Below, one piece after another: positions 1 to 7,370 of a stretch of 15,955 bases of DNA. Within the stretch, counting starts at the first letter, position 1. The number at the start of each line of letters is the position of its first letter. Under the pieces are notes generated by a model. That model did no database searches and was not told the DNA's origin. It worked only from the letters and a program-made list of their open reading frames with translations. The stretch comes from Ilumatobacteraceae bacterium (GTDB lineage: Bacteria > Actinomycetota > Acidimicrobiia > Acidimicrobiales > Ilumatobacteraceae), in the NCBI GenBank assembly GCA_023254985.1, contig JALRJT010000208.1:1-15955 (forward strand), in the 5' to 3' direction. A program made the position numbers and the translations under genes.

Positions 1-520
1 TGTCGCCGATGATGTTGCGCAGGTGACGCACAGCTTCAACGACGTTGCCGGTGCCGGCCTCGCCTTTCGAGCGGATCAACGCCGCACCTTCGCTGACGCG
101 GCGGAGTGCCTCGCCGAGATTTGTTGCACCGCACACGAACGGCGCGGTGAAGGCGAACTTGTCGATGTGGTGCGTCTCGTCGGCGGGAGTCAGAACTTCT
201 GACTCGTCAATGAAGTCGACACCCAGGGACTCAAGAATTTGCGCTTCCACGAAGTGACCGATGCGAGCCTTGGCCATCACCGGAATCGACACTGCAGCCT
301 TGATTCCTTCAATCATCTCGGGGTCGCTCATGCGCGCCACCCCTCCATCGCGACGGATGTCCGCGGGAACACGCTCGAGGGCCATCACCGCAGTCGCACC
401 TGCGTCTTCGGCAATCTTGGCCTGGTCGGGGGTGACCACGTCCATAATCACGCCACCCTTGAGCATTTCGGCCAAGCCACGCTTGACCTTCATCGAACCT
501 GTTGAAGAGTGCGAAGTCAT
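1..520 (-). CDS. pdxS: Pyridoxal 5'-phosphate synthase lyase subunit PdxS (5' part, cut by window edge)
   Basis: Makes pyridoxal 5'-phosphate (vitamin B6) from a pentose phosphate, a triose phosphate and ammonia supplied by the glutaminase PdxT; cytosolic (beta/alpha)8 barrel. The 173 visible residues follow the family almost without gaps. Asp27 lies in MDVVTPDQAKIAEDAGA, the Schiff-base lysine Lys84 in PVMAKARIGH, ESEVLTPAD lies near 106-114, and the second catalytic lysine Lys152 sits in SKGEAGTGN, part of the phosphate-binding loop. The family is about 300 residues, so roughly 40% lies beyond base 1. The ATG at 520 gives an N-terminus like the mycobacterial protein; an internal ATG at residue 10 is possible. 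No good ribosome-binding site precedes either. It is the last visible gene of the minus-strand run, 49 bases after the DUF3048 gene, so it may share that transcript or have its own promoter. pdxT would be expected nearby outside the window. Confidence 0.97.
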   Translation of the reverse strand, partial: MTSHSSTGSMKVKRGLAEMLKGGVIMDVVTPDQAKIAEDAGATAVMALERVPADIRRDGGVARMSDPEMIEGIKAAVSIPVMAKARIGHFVEAQILESLGVDFIDESEVLTPADETHHIDKFAFTAPFVCGATNLGEALRRVSEGAALIRSKGEAGTGNVVEAVRHLRNIIGD

Positions 521-569
521 GGGGTCAAGCGTACCGAGGGCAGCTGAGGTTGGTTCAGCCGTGCTCGAT

Positions 570-1610
570 TTACGGGTACTTGACCGTCTCAGGGTCAATG
601 CCCGGGGCGACGATTGCCGTCTTACCCGCACGTGCAACCTCGACGAAAGTCTGTCCCGGCGTCAACTTGATCGGCGCGCCAGCGGAGTCGGTCAGCGTGA
701 ACGGCTTCAGACGATCGTCACGGGTCCACTTGCCCTCGTACATCACGCCATTGGTGAAGACGTATGCCTTGCCGGAACCAACGGACTTTGCTGTCGGGCT
801 GTAGTTGTTGGTGTATTCCGTTTCCAACACGACGACGTTTGGAACCGCAAGCTGGACGTCCTCGGAGTCCATGTGCGGCTTGTCATCCGAGAGACGCTGG
901 AACTCCTTCGACGCTGAATCCCAGATCCAGTGCACCTTGACACCGTCCATCGAGATCTTCACACCGTCGGTGTCCTTGGAAGTCGACGCATTGGCGTCGC
1001 TCACTCCGCGGTAGACGAACTGCTGCGCTGGTGGCTTGGATCCACTCGGTGCCAAGGTCCACAACTTCGTCGTTTCAGCGATCAGGTTGTGGGGTGCGGT
1101 GCGCTCGTCGTCGCGGGTGAATCCGCCGTCCTTGTTCGCAACGGTCCAACTGAGATCGACGAGATCAGAATCTTGGATCGCGGCCGAGACCTTTGCGTTA
1201 CCACCGCTCCAGACGAACAACGGCCTGTTCATCGAACCAAGCAGGTTGATGTCCTGCATGCGACCGGAACGGATGGGACCGACCGGATCCGAACCTTCGC
1301 TGTGGAACACCGCGGCAAAGCGGGTCAGTTTCTCGACGTTTTCCTCAAAGATGATGTCGGCCTGATTGATGCCGTACTGTGGTCGCGCCTTTGGATGGTT
1401 GTCGATCTTGACTGCCATCGCCGGTCGTTCGGCGGCCGCATCATCGTCAACAGGAAGTCCGGTCAACGGATACACGACCTCTGCAACCGTGGTCGTCGGT
1501 GCTTGAGTGACCGGAGTCGCAGTCTCAGTTGGCGAGCCCGATCCTCCACACGCTGCGAGCACTGCAGAAACGGCAATGAATGAACTCAAGACGAAAATAC
1601 GTCGGCGCAT
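570..1610 (-). CDS. DUF3048 (YerB-like) lipoprotein
   Basis: Predicted secreted lipoprotein of unknown function, 346 residues. The N-terminus has an Arg-rich n-region (RRR), a hydrophobic core and the lipobox LAAC with Cys21 as the likely lipidation site, followed by a Thr/Pro/Ala-rich linker to about residue 45. The N-terminal DUF3048 domain runs from about residue 48 to 240 (PLTGLP, AVKIDNHPKARPQYG, ADIIFEE, GPIRSGR). The C-terminal DUF3048 domain covers about 250-340 (YTNNYSP, GKWTRDD, LTPGQTFVEV). The family includes B. subtilis YerB; no reaction is known. The ATG at 1610 is preceded by GAGGGAG at a reasonable distance and lies only three bases after the htpX stop, so it is very probably cotranscribed with lemA and htpX. 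That makes a run of three envelope proteins. Family assignment is firm; role is unknown. Confidence 0.93.
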   Translation of the reverse strand: MRRRIFVLSSFIAVSAVLAACGGSGSPTETATPVTQAPTTTVAEVVYPLTGLPVDDDAAAERPAMAVKIDNHPKARPQYGINQADIIFEENVEKLTRFAAVFHSEGSDPVGPIRSGRMQDINLLGSMNRPLFVWSGGNAKVSAAIQDSDLVDLSWTVANKDGGFTRDDERTAPHNLIAETTKLWTLAPSGSKPPAQQFVYRGVSDANASTSKDTDGVKISMDGVKVHWIWDSASKEFQRLSDDKPHMDSEDVQLAVPNVVVLETEYTNNYSPTAKSVGSGKAYVFTNGVMYEGKWTRDDRLKPFTLTDSAGAPIKLTPGQTFVEVARAGKTAIVAPGIDPETVKYP

Positions 1611-1613
1611 AGG

Positions 1614-2522
1614 TCAGATCTCCCTCAGCAGAGCAATGCGCTCAGCCAGTGGTGGGTGGGTCTGAAAAAGTTTATGCCACGTGCCCAGTCGACCCGTGTC
1701 TTTCACACCCGACAGCGGCTGCTCAATCCACATGTGAGCCGTAGCCATGCTGGCCGAGTGGGTCACCGTGGAATCTGCCTGCAACTTCTCGAGCGCCGAG
1801 ATGAGACCCGGTGGGTACCGAGTCATCCGCACGGCGGAGACGTCTGCGAGCGTTTCACGACGTCTGCTCACGGTTGCCTGCATGATCTTGCCGATGAGTG
1901 GCGCGAGGATCAACAACACGATGCCGATCAGCGCGAGCGGATTGCCACGGTCTCCACGATCCCCATCACGATGCGCTCGCCCACCGTTCCACCACATCAT
2001 CCGCAGGGCAATATCAGTCACGATCGCAATCGTTCCGACGAGCGTCACAGCAAGGGTGCTCACCAAGATGTCGTAGTTCTTGATGTGCGACAATTCGTGA
2101 GCGACCACACCTTCGAGCTCGACACGGTTCATCGCATCCAACAATCCGGTCGTCACCGCGATCGCCGCATGCTTCGGGTTACGTCCCGTGGCGAACGCAT
2201 TCGGTGCCGGATCGTCAATCACGTACACCTTGGGCTTGGGCAATCCGCTCGCGATGCAGAGTCCCTCGACGAGGTTGTGCAACCGCTTGTACGTGACCTC
2301 ATCAGCGGGATGTGCCCTACTCACCGCTAGTGCAACAGAATCAGACTTCCAATACGAGGTGAAGGCGAACACTGCCGACAACGCGAAGGCGATGATCAGT
2401 CCGTTCGTGCCATTTCCGGCGAGTGAACCAACGGCAATCCCGACGATCACGACGAGTACGACGAATCCAATCAACAGCAGGACGGTGCGTCGCTTGTTCG
2501 ACGCGATCAAGTCATTCATCAC
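1614..2522 (-). CDS. htpX: M48-family membrane zinc metalloprotease, HtpX-like
   Basis: Membrane-embedded protease expected to cleave damaged or misfolded membrane proteins. There are two hydrophobic segments near residues 13-33 and 40-57, then the catalytic region with the zinc motif HELSH at 142-146. A hydrophobic stretch follows at about 153-175 and another at 194-212. The third zinc ligand is likely Glu223 in SRRRETLAD. The C-terminus ends with the family's THPPL..RI..L pattern. At 302 residues the length is typical. The GTG at 2522 overlaps the lemA TGA by four bases (GTGA), and an ATG directly after it (2519) is an equally good start; either way translation is coupled to lemA. lemA-htpX neighbours are common in bacteria. 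In this block a Gly/Asp/Arg-rich loop (182-193) sits between membrane segments. Confidence 0.93.
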   Translation of the reverse strand: MMNDLIASNKRRTVLLLIGFVVLVVIVGIAVGSLAGNGTNGLIIAFALSAVFAFTSYWKSDSVALAVSRAHPADEVTYKRLHNLVEGLCIASGLPKPKVYVIDDPAPNAFATGRNPKHAAIAVTTGLLDAMNRVELEGVVAHELSHIKNYDILVSTLAVTLVGTIAIVTDIALRMMWWNGGRAHRDGDRGDRGNPLALIGIVLLILAPLIGKIMQATVSRRRETLADVSAVRMTRYPPGLISALEKLQADSTVTHSASMATAHMWIEQPLSGVKDTGRLGTWHKLFQTHPPLAERIALLREI

Positions 2523-3079
2523 GAACCAAAGTTCACGCTTGGGGGCGTCGACGCTGCTGGTTCGGCCTCGAAGAATTCGCGTTCTGCGAAGTTGAACATG
2601 CGAGCGACGACAACGTTGGGGAACTTCTGAATCGCGGTGTTATACGCCGCTACCGAGTCGCCGTAGAACTGGCGCGCATAGGCGATCCGGCTCTCGGTGT
2701 TCGACAATTCTTCCTGGAGCGACACGAAGCTTGCATTGGCTTTCAAGTCGGGATAGGCCTCCGACAAGGCGAACAACTGACGAAGCGCACCACTGAGGGC
2801 GTTGTCGGCAGCTGCTTGCTCGTGCGGAGTCGCACCAGCCGCAAGCGATGCACTACGCGCGGCGATGACGGCCTCGAGTGCTACTCGTTCGTGGTTCGCA
2901 TAACCCTTTACGGTCTCCACGAGGTTCGGGATCAGATCCAAACGGCGCTTCAACTGAACATCGATCTGGGACCAGGCATTGTCGACTTCGATACGCCGGC
3001 GCACCAGCTGGTTATACACAACGACCACCGCCACGCCCACGAAGGCGATAAAGACGACCACGATGAGGAGGGAGTTCAT
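2519..3079 (-). CDS. lemA: LemA family membrane protein
   Basis: Single-pass membrane protein of the LemA family, 186 residues. One N-terminal helix (about residues 4-22) is followed by the family core EVDNAWSQIDVQLKRRLDLIPNLV (31-53, including the invariant NAW and RR.DLIPNL). Then come the ETVKGYANHE segment and a long helical, Ala/Glu-rich region typical of its helical bundle. The tail after about residue 170 looks disordered. The biochemical role of LemA is not settled; it often lies beside M48 proteases or TPM-domain proteins, and here it overlaps htpX by four bases, which suggests a shared membrane quality-control or envelope function (inference). The ATG at 3079 follows GAGGGC, so the ribosome site is close but plausible. 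It begins 43 bases after the pimA stop. Confidence 0.95.
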   Translation of the reverse strand: MNSLLIVVVFIAFVGVAVVVVYNQLVRRRIEVDNAWSQIDVQLKRRLDLIPNLVETVKGYANHERVALEAVIAARSASLAAGATPHEQAAADNALSGALRQLFALSEAYPDLKANASFVSLQEELSNTESRIAYARQFYGDSVAAYNTAIQKFPNVVVARMFNFAEREFFEAEPAASTPPSVNFGS

Positions 3080-3122
3080 GCCCTCATTCTACGACCGAGC
3101 GTGCGCACCATAGGTGCACTGA

Positions 3123-4289
3123 TCAGCGCTCGACTGCGCGCGAACGCCGAAGGACGCGATCCTGGAACATCGTGACGAATCGATTCTGCGGGATGATCAA
3201 TTCGCGCTCAGTTTCTGCGCGCAAAAGCTCTCGATAGATATCGATGTACCGATGCGCAAGCGAGGTCATCGAAAACGTCTCTGCGCGCTTCCGGCCACCC
3301 GCGACGAGTCGGTCACGCAGCTCATCATCTTCAAGCATCGAGCGCAAGGCTGAACCGAGTTCGACTGCGTCGCCCGGTGGCACGAGGATGGCGTTTTCGT
3401 CATGAAGCGCCACGTTGCGATACCCGTCGATGTCGCTTGCCACGAGTGGTGCGCCAGCCGCCATCGCTTCCAGCAGCACGATGCCGAAGGATTCACCACG
3501 CAATGACGGCGCACAGAACACCGAGCACGCAGCCAAGCGATCGAGCTTGTCCTGGTCGGTGATTCGACCGAGCCAGGAGATTCGTTCATCTCCGCCATAG
3601 GTGTTGCGCAAGTCATCGATCCCGACTCCGTCCGAGGCGACCCACAAGCGCACATCGCGCGACACATGCCGCATCGCCTCGAGAAGTGTCTCGAGGCCCT
3701 TGCGAGGCTCGTATCGACCACAGAAGAAGATCGTCGGTTGATCGGCGCGCTTGATGTCGGGTCGCCGATAGCGCTCGATTTCGATGCCGTTGAACAGAAT
3801 CGTGTATTCCCCGCCCAGATAACGCTCGGCAAGTTCGCGCGCTGCTTCCGATACCGCGACACGGGTAGACAAATGGTCGGCACCCCAGCGCGCCGTCTTC
3901 GATAGCACGCGATAGGCAGCCGACTCTCCCGCCGAATGGAAAGTTCCCACCGTCGGAGCGAGTTGCAACAACAGTGCCGTCACCGTGGGACCAGGAACTA
4001 GTGGTTCATGGAGGTGGATCACGTCGAAGGCCTCGTCGTTCAGCGCGCGAATCGTGCGCAGCGCCGCCGATGGGTCTGGAGCAAGTGGTGCGACGGAGCC
4101 GTTCGCGCTCGCGGGCAAGCTGTTTCCGAGCGGCGTCACGAACGGTTCGGGTGGCGGCCCGTCGCATGGCGCAAGCACCCTCACCTCGTGCCCGAGCCTG
4201 CGCATTTCACGCGCGAGACCGAGTACTTGTGCCTGGACTCCTCCGGGTATCGAGATGCTGTACGGGCTCACCATCGCGACGCGCAGCAT
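3123..4289 (-). CDS. pimA: GT4 glycosyltransferase, phosphatidylinositol mannosyltransferase PimA-like
   Basis: Predicted to move mannose from GDP-mannose to phosphatidylinositol, the first step of PIM synthesis, at the inner face of the membrane. It is a GT-B fold protein of 388 residues. The N-terminal domain has SPYSISIPGGVQ with the glycine loop PGGVQ (residues 15-19), HLHEP (92-96) and GTFHS (115-119). The C-terminal domain has CGRYEPRKG (about 190-198; Arg and Lys contact the nucleotide sugar) and the E-x7-E type motif ESFGIVLLEAMAAG (266-279). I chose the ATG at 4289 because GAGG lies five bases before it and MLRVAMVSPYS matches the family start; a longer frame to 4346 would overlap the divergent gene. 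Assignment to PimA rather than another GT4 enzyme rests on sequence feel plus the nearby patA and pgsA. Confidence 0.85.
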   Translation of the reverse strand: MLRVAMVSPYSISIPGGVQAQVLGLAREMRRLGHEVRVLAPCDGPPPEPFVTPLGNSLPASANGSVAPLAPDPSAALRTIRALNDEAFDVIHLHEPLVPGPTVTALLLQLAPTVGTFHSAGESAAYRVLSKTARWGADHLSTRVAVSEAARELAERYLGGEYTILFNGIEIERYRRPDIKRADQPTIFFCGRYEPRKGLETLLEAMRHVSRDVRLWVASDGVGIDDLRNTYGGDERISWLGRITDQDKLDRLAACSVFCAPSLRGESFGIVLLEAMAAGAPLVASDIDGYRNVALHDENAILVPPGDAVELGSALRSMLEDDELRDRLVAGGRKRAETFSMTSLAHRYIDIYRELLRAETERELIIPQNRFVTMFQDRVLRRSRAVER

Positions 4290-4336
4290 GTCCACCTCAT
4301 ATACGGTAGGCCGACGAACAAAGGAATCGACGCCAG
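4290..4336. promoter_or_regulatory. Divergent intergenic region between pimA and the luciferase-like gene
   Basis: These 47 bases are one of only two divergent gaps in the window and must hold at least the start regions of both genes. On the minus strand the sequence GAGGTGGAC directly before the pimA ATG is a good ribosome-binding site. On the plus strand AAAGGA lies about 11 bases before the other ATG. A TATATG element overlaps the pimA ribosome site and could be a -10 box, but no convincing -35 is visible. The promoter call is inference from gene layout. Confidence 0.35.
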
Positions 4337-5257
4337 ATGAATACACCGTCCCAATATCCAGCAGTGAGTCTCGTCGCGACGCCGACGAAGCGTCATGCCA
4401 TCATCGATCTTGCTGTCGAGATTGAGCGACGTGGGTTTGCAGGAATCGCCTGTCCAAGCCTCGGCGCCACGATGTCCTTGTGCACGTCACTTGCTCATGC
4501 CACGTCGTCGATCTCCTTCTGGACGTCGATCCAACCGATTTATTACAACCATCCATTCGAACTCGGCAACACCGCCGCGCACATTCACGAAATCTCAGGT
4601 GGTCGGTTTGCTCTCGGACTCGGCGTGAGCCACGAACCCGTGACCAAACGGCTCGGCGTCACAGTCGCACGACCGCTTGCCGACATCGAGCAGTACGTCG
4701 CACAGATGCGTGCGAATGAACGATTCAGCGGTCAACTCCCATCAATCCTGCTCGCCACACTGCGCGACAAGATGCTCGCCCTCGCGACCCGGATCGCACA
4801 AGGCGCGATCTGGGCGAACGCGTCACTCAGTGCCATCCCCCGCCAAGTTTCGTCGGTCATTGCGGCTAAACCGGATGGATTCCGCCTCGCCAACATGATT
4901 CCGACTGTGATCGACGATGACGTTGCTGCAGCACGTGCGGTCAACCGCAAGACTCTGACCGGTTATGTGATCCTCCCTAACTATCGCAACTACTGGCGCG
5001 CAGCGGGTTACGTCGAAGAAATGGATGCGATCGAGTCCGTCATCGACTCGACCCCAAAAGAATCTCTCGCTGAAAAACTCATCGCCACGATGAGCGACGG
5101 GTGGCTCGATGACTGCACGATCTCGGGACCTGCGTCACATGTGCGCGACCGCCTTGCCACATGGTCAGAGGCTGGAGTCCAACCGATTGCCGTGATGTCC
5201 TCGACGAGCGGTGGTCAGGCAAAAGCAATCGGCGAACTCTTCGCCGCGTATCAGTAG
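4337..5257 (+). CDS. Luciferase-like (LLM) flavin/F420-dependent oxidoreductase
   Basis: A 306-residue TIM-barrel oxidoreductase of the bacterial luciferase-like superfamily, many actinobacterial members of which use F420. Seen here are the early barrel strands, the TSIQPIYYNHP segment (63-73), the hallmark EISGGRFALGLGVSHEP (85-101), and a late part with a dehydrogenase-like LATLRDKMLALA and C-terminal CTISGPASHVRDRLATWSEAGV. The substrate cannot be read from the sequence. The F420 rather than FMN assignment is an inference supported by npdG in the same window. It is the only plus-strand gene between 1 and 12428. It starts 47 bases from pimA on the opposite strand and its stop overlaps the patA stop tail-to-tail by seven bases, so it sits exactly where patA and pimA are joined in mycobacteria. 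Confidence 0.88.
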   Translation: MNTPSQYPAVSLVATPTKRHAIIDLAVEIERRGFAGIACPSLGATMSLCTSLAHATSSISFWTSIQPIYYNHPFELGNTAAHIHEISGGRFALGLGVSHEPVTKRLGVTVARPLADIEQYVAQMRANERFSGQLPSILLATLRDKMLALATRIAQGAIWANASLSAIPRQVSSVIAAKPDGFRLANMIPTVIDDDVAAARAVNRKTLTGYVILPNYRNYWRAAGYVEEMDAIESVIDSTPKESLAEKLIATMSDGWLDDCTISGPASHVRDRLATWSEAGVQPIAVMSSTSGGQAKAIGELFAAYQ

Positions 5258-6168
5258 CCTGGGTCGCTCGGCCAGTTCGGCTGGAACAAGTGCCACTGCT
5301 CGGGTGAACGACGGATGAGTGCCTCGATCTCACTCGTCACGATCTGTGATATCCGCACCACGTCGTCCCGCAACGAACCCTCACGAGATGCGTGGATCGG
5401 TGGGCGCACAACCGCGTGGTGCCCGTCTAATCGATTCGTGAAATACGTTGCGAGCGGAATGATCGGAGCCCCCGTACGAAGCGCAAAGAATGCAGGTCCA
5501 CTCGGCACGGTGGTGGTCTCTCCGAAGAACGTGACCTTTGCACCATTCCGAACTCCTTCACGCGGAATGTCGCGGTCGCACAGCAGCGCAACGACATGGT
5601 TCGCTCGCAACGCCTCGTTCACGGCGATCCCCGCCCGATCGTCAAGCGGAATGATGTTGAATCCCAGTTCCTCCCGCACGCCCAGGAACCAATCGAACAA
5701 GTCGTCGTTGTCCAAACGCTCAACGACTGCAGTGAGTGTGTAGCCACGTCCGACAAGCCATCGGCCCGCCCACTCCCAGCCGCCGAGATGCGGCAGTGCG
5801 AGAATCGTTCCCTTCCCCGCCTCGGCACTCCGTTCAATGTGTTCCATACCGTCGACGGTGAATGACGAATTTATCCTGCGCATCGGAACCTGGGCGAGAC
5901 GGAACGTCTCCAAGTAGTACCGCGCGTAACTTTCGAACGCGGCCTGTGTCATCTGGCGAATCGCAAGCGTTGAGGCGTTTGGCACGATGCGGCGAAGATG
6001 ACGCTCCACCATGTGACGCTTCGAGCGCATTGCCAGTGCGAGTGGCCCCGACAGCGCGAACGCAGCGCCGGAGACGACTGGTGTCGGACTCAGCTTGGCC
6101 GCGAGCGATGCGAGTCGATACCCGGCAGTGGTGAGCGCGTCGTTACCGCTGCGACGTGCGTCGTTCAC
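5251..6168 (-). CDS. patA: Phosphatidylinositol mannoside acyltransferase PatA-like (LpxL/HtrB family)
   Basis: Expected to acylate the mannose of PIM1/PIM2 with an acyl-CoA at the inner membrane face; 305 residues, close to the mycobacterial enzyme. Features: a hydrophobic N-terminal region, then ALPHLGGWEWAG with catalytic His127 and Glu132 (the H-x4-E/D motif of the family), AVVERLDNDDLFD, VVALLCDRD (192-200) and VPSGPAFFALRTGAPIIPLA (221-240). The end, WHLFQPNWPSD, also matches the family. Where mycobacterial PatA, as I recall it, has AERD, this protein has CDRD, an acidic residue swap at the second proposed catalytic position. The start is a GTG at 6168 with no clear ribosome site, 12 bases after the pgsA stop. 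Neighbours pgsA and pimA support PIM synthesis over a generic lipid A-type acyltransferase. Confidence 0.88.
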   Translation of the reverse strand: MNDARRSGNDALTTAGYRLASLAAKLSPTPVVSGAAFALSGPLALAMRSKRHMVERHLRRIVPNASTLAIRQMTQAAFESYARYYLETFRLAQVPMRRINSSFTVDGMEHIERSAEAGKGTILALPHLGGWEWAGRWLVGRGYTLTAVVERLDNDDLFDWFLGVREELGFNIIPLDDRAGIAVNEALRANHVVALLCDRDIPREGVRNGAKVTFFGETTTVPSGPAFFALRTGAPIIPLATYFTNRLDGHHAVVRPPIHASREGSLRDDVVRISQIVTSEIEALIRRSPEQWHLFQPNWPSDPGY

Positions 6169-6180
6169 GACGTTTGACGA

Positions 6181-6870
6181 CTACGACAGCCGCTTGCGTC
6201 GAGCGAACTTGGCGCGATAGTCGTCCCGTCGCGCACGACGCGAAGCTCGCCTGCTGCGCCGCACCTCAATGCGTTCGGCAACGATCGGAGCAACGGCGGC
6301 CTGACGCCACACCTTGATGAAGCGCTGGAGCGCCGTCATGGTGACGAGGACGAGCATTGCTGCCATGATCCACACGATGAGCGACTCAAACAGCAATCCG
6401 ACGCACAATACGATTATCCGCTCCGCACGCTCCATCAGCCCGCCCTTTGCGTTCAGACCGAGCGACTCCGCCTTGGCGCGCTCATAGGAAATCAGCATCG
6501 ACACACCCATGATCGAAAACGGAATGAGCGAGAGGCGCGGATCCTTCGTGGTGGCAAAGAACCACGCCACACCGCCGAACAGCAGCGCGTCGGTGACCCG
6601 GTCAACGACCGAGTCGAAGAACGCACCGCGTTGGCTCGCAGAATTCGAGGCCTTGGCGAGCGCGCCGTCGAGCAGATCGGGAAGCGCGGAGCAGATGACG
6701 AGGAAGAGCCCAAGCTGGAGAGCACCGGCACCGATCGACACCGCAGCGGCAACGGCAACGACCATGCCGAGCAAGGTCAGATGGTCAGGCGACAGTCCAG
6801 TCTTGCGCAACGTCTCCCCAACGGGTCGCACGACTTTTTCCACCTGGACGCGAAAGCGACCGTCAAACAT
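6181..6870 (-). CDS. pgsA: CDP-alcohol phosphatidyltransferase, phosphatidylinositol phosphate synthase type
   Basis: Joins CDP-diacylglycerol to inositol 1-phosphate, giving phosphatidylinositol phosphate, the precursor of PI and PIMs; integral membrane enzyme, 229 residues with about six helices. The CDP-OH-P motif is complete in spacing: Asp65, Asp68, Gly69, Ala72, Lys73, Gly82, Asp86, Asp90. The usual Arg of D-x2-DG-x2-AR is Lys here. A second conserved stretch, ISYERAKAESLGL followed by GGLMERAER (about 127-151), resembles the region of mycobacterial PgsA1 that handles inositol phosphate. This and the gene order favour PIP synthase over glycerol-phosphate or cardiolipin enzymes. The C-terminus is a strongly basic tail (RRSRRASRRARRDD). 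The ATG at 6870 follows the upstream stop by five bases. The gene is probably cotranscribed with patA, 12 bases downstream. Confidence 0.9.
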   Translation of the reverse strand: MFDGRFRVQVEKVVRPVGETLRKTGLSPDHLTLLGMVVAVAAAVSIGAGALQLGLFLVICSALPDLLDGALAKASNSASQRGAFFDSVVDRVTDALLFGGVAWFFATTKDPRLSLIPFSIMGVSMLISYERAKAESLGLNAKGGLMERAERIIVLCVGLLFESLIVWIMAAMLVLVTMTALQRFIKVWRQAAVAPIVAERIEVRRSRRASRRARRDDYRAKFARRKRLS

Positions 6871-6875
6871 CGCTG

Positions 6876-7370
6876 TCAGCCTACTTTGTCGTCTTGGTCG
6901 GGGTTCGCCTCAACGAGACACTCCACGATGGCGCCGTCAACGGCATCGACGAGCACGAGACCGCGCTTGAGTGGTGGCTCTTCTGCGCTGTAACACAGCA
7001 CTCGCCACGTCGGCCGACTCCGTAGTCCTCGCCAGACCTGCTGCGCAGAGGCATGACCAACCGGAAACTCGACAGCTTGCGATGCGCGCACGAGGGCATC
7101 GCGCTCGTTCACACCCATCTTCCATGCCGAGGTCGCAACGAACACGGCGAACACACCGAGACCGATCGCTGCGTACAACATTCCGTCGTTGACCAGACCC
7201 GAGCCTGAGTCGCGCGAGGTGAGCCACAATGCAAGAAGCACGATGGCAACGAGCGCGTAGATGATGGCTGGAATTCGTCGCCGCGAGTTGTCGGGGAATT
7301 GATAGGGACCAACGAAGGCAGAGACGTCGAGATCTTCGGGAAGCGAATCGCGAATTTCATCCCCGCTCAT
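6876..7370 (-). CDS. Uncharacterised two-helix membrane protein
   Basis: I do not recognise a named family. The 164-residue protein has an acidic N-terminal stretch (1-28), two hydrophobic helices at about 33-51 and 63-82 with a short Ser/Gly/Asp loop between, and a soluble C-terminal part (90-164). The latter contains VWRGLRSRPTWRVLCYSAEEPPLKRG and LVDAVDGAIVE and ends in an acidic, Asp-rich tail. The compact, motif-rich C-terminal part looks conserved rather than random, so a real folded domain is likely. I chose the ATG at 7370 because GGAGG lies seven bases upstream and the ATG overlaps the HIT gene stop as ATGA; an ATG at 7394 would lengthen the protein by eight residues. Position between the HIT gene and pgsA suggests a link to membrane lipid synthesis, but that is only context. 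Confidence 0.85.
   Translation of the reverse strand: MSGDEIRDSLPEDLDVSAFVGPYQFPDNSRRRIPAIIYALVAIVLLALWLTSRDSGSGLVNDGMLYAAIGLGVFAVFVATSAWKMGVNERDALVRASQAVEFPVGHASAQQVWRGLRSRPTWRVLCYSAEEPPLKRGLVLVDAVDGAIVECLVEANPDQDDKVG

Noticed and set aside
481..530. Eight-base inverted repeat GCTTGACC / GGTCAAGC flanking the pdxS start codon
   Set aside because: Perfect arms with a 34-base loop, but repeats of this length at this spacing are expected by chance several times in 16 kb, and no known pdxS leader matches.
3105..3117. Small hairpin GCACC-ATA-GGTGC between pimA and lemA
   Set aside because: Only five base pairs and no T-run, so it does not support a terminator.
4290..4346. 19-codon longer pimA start
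   Set aside because: It would overlap the start of the divergent gene, while the ATG at 4289 has a good ribosome site and family-like N-terminus.
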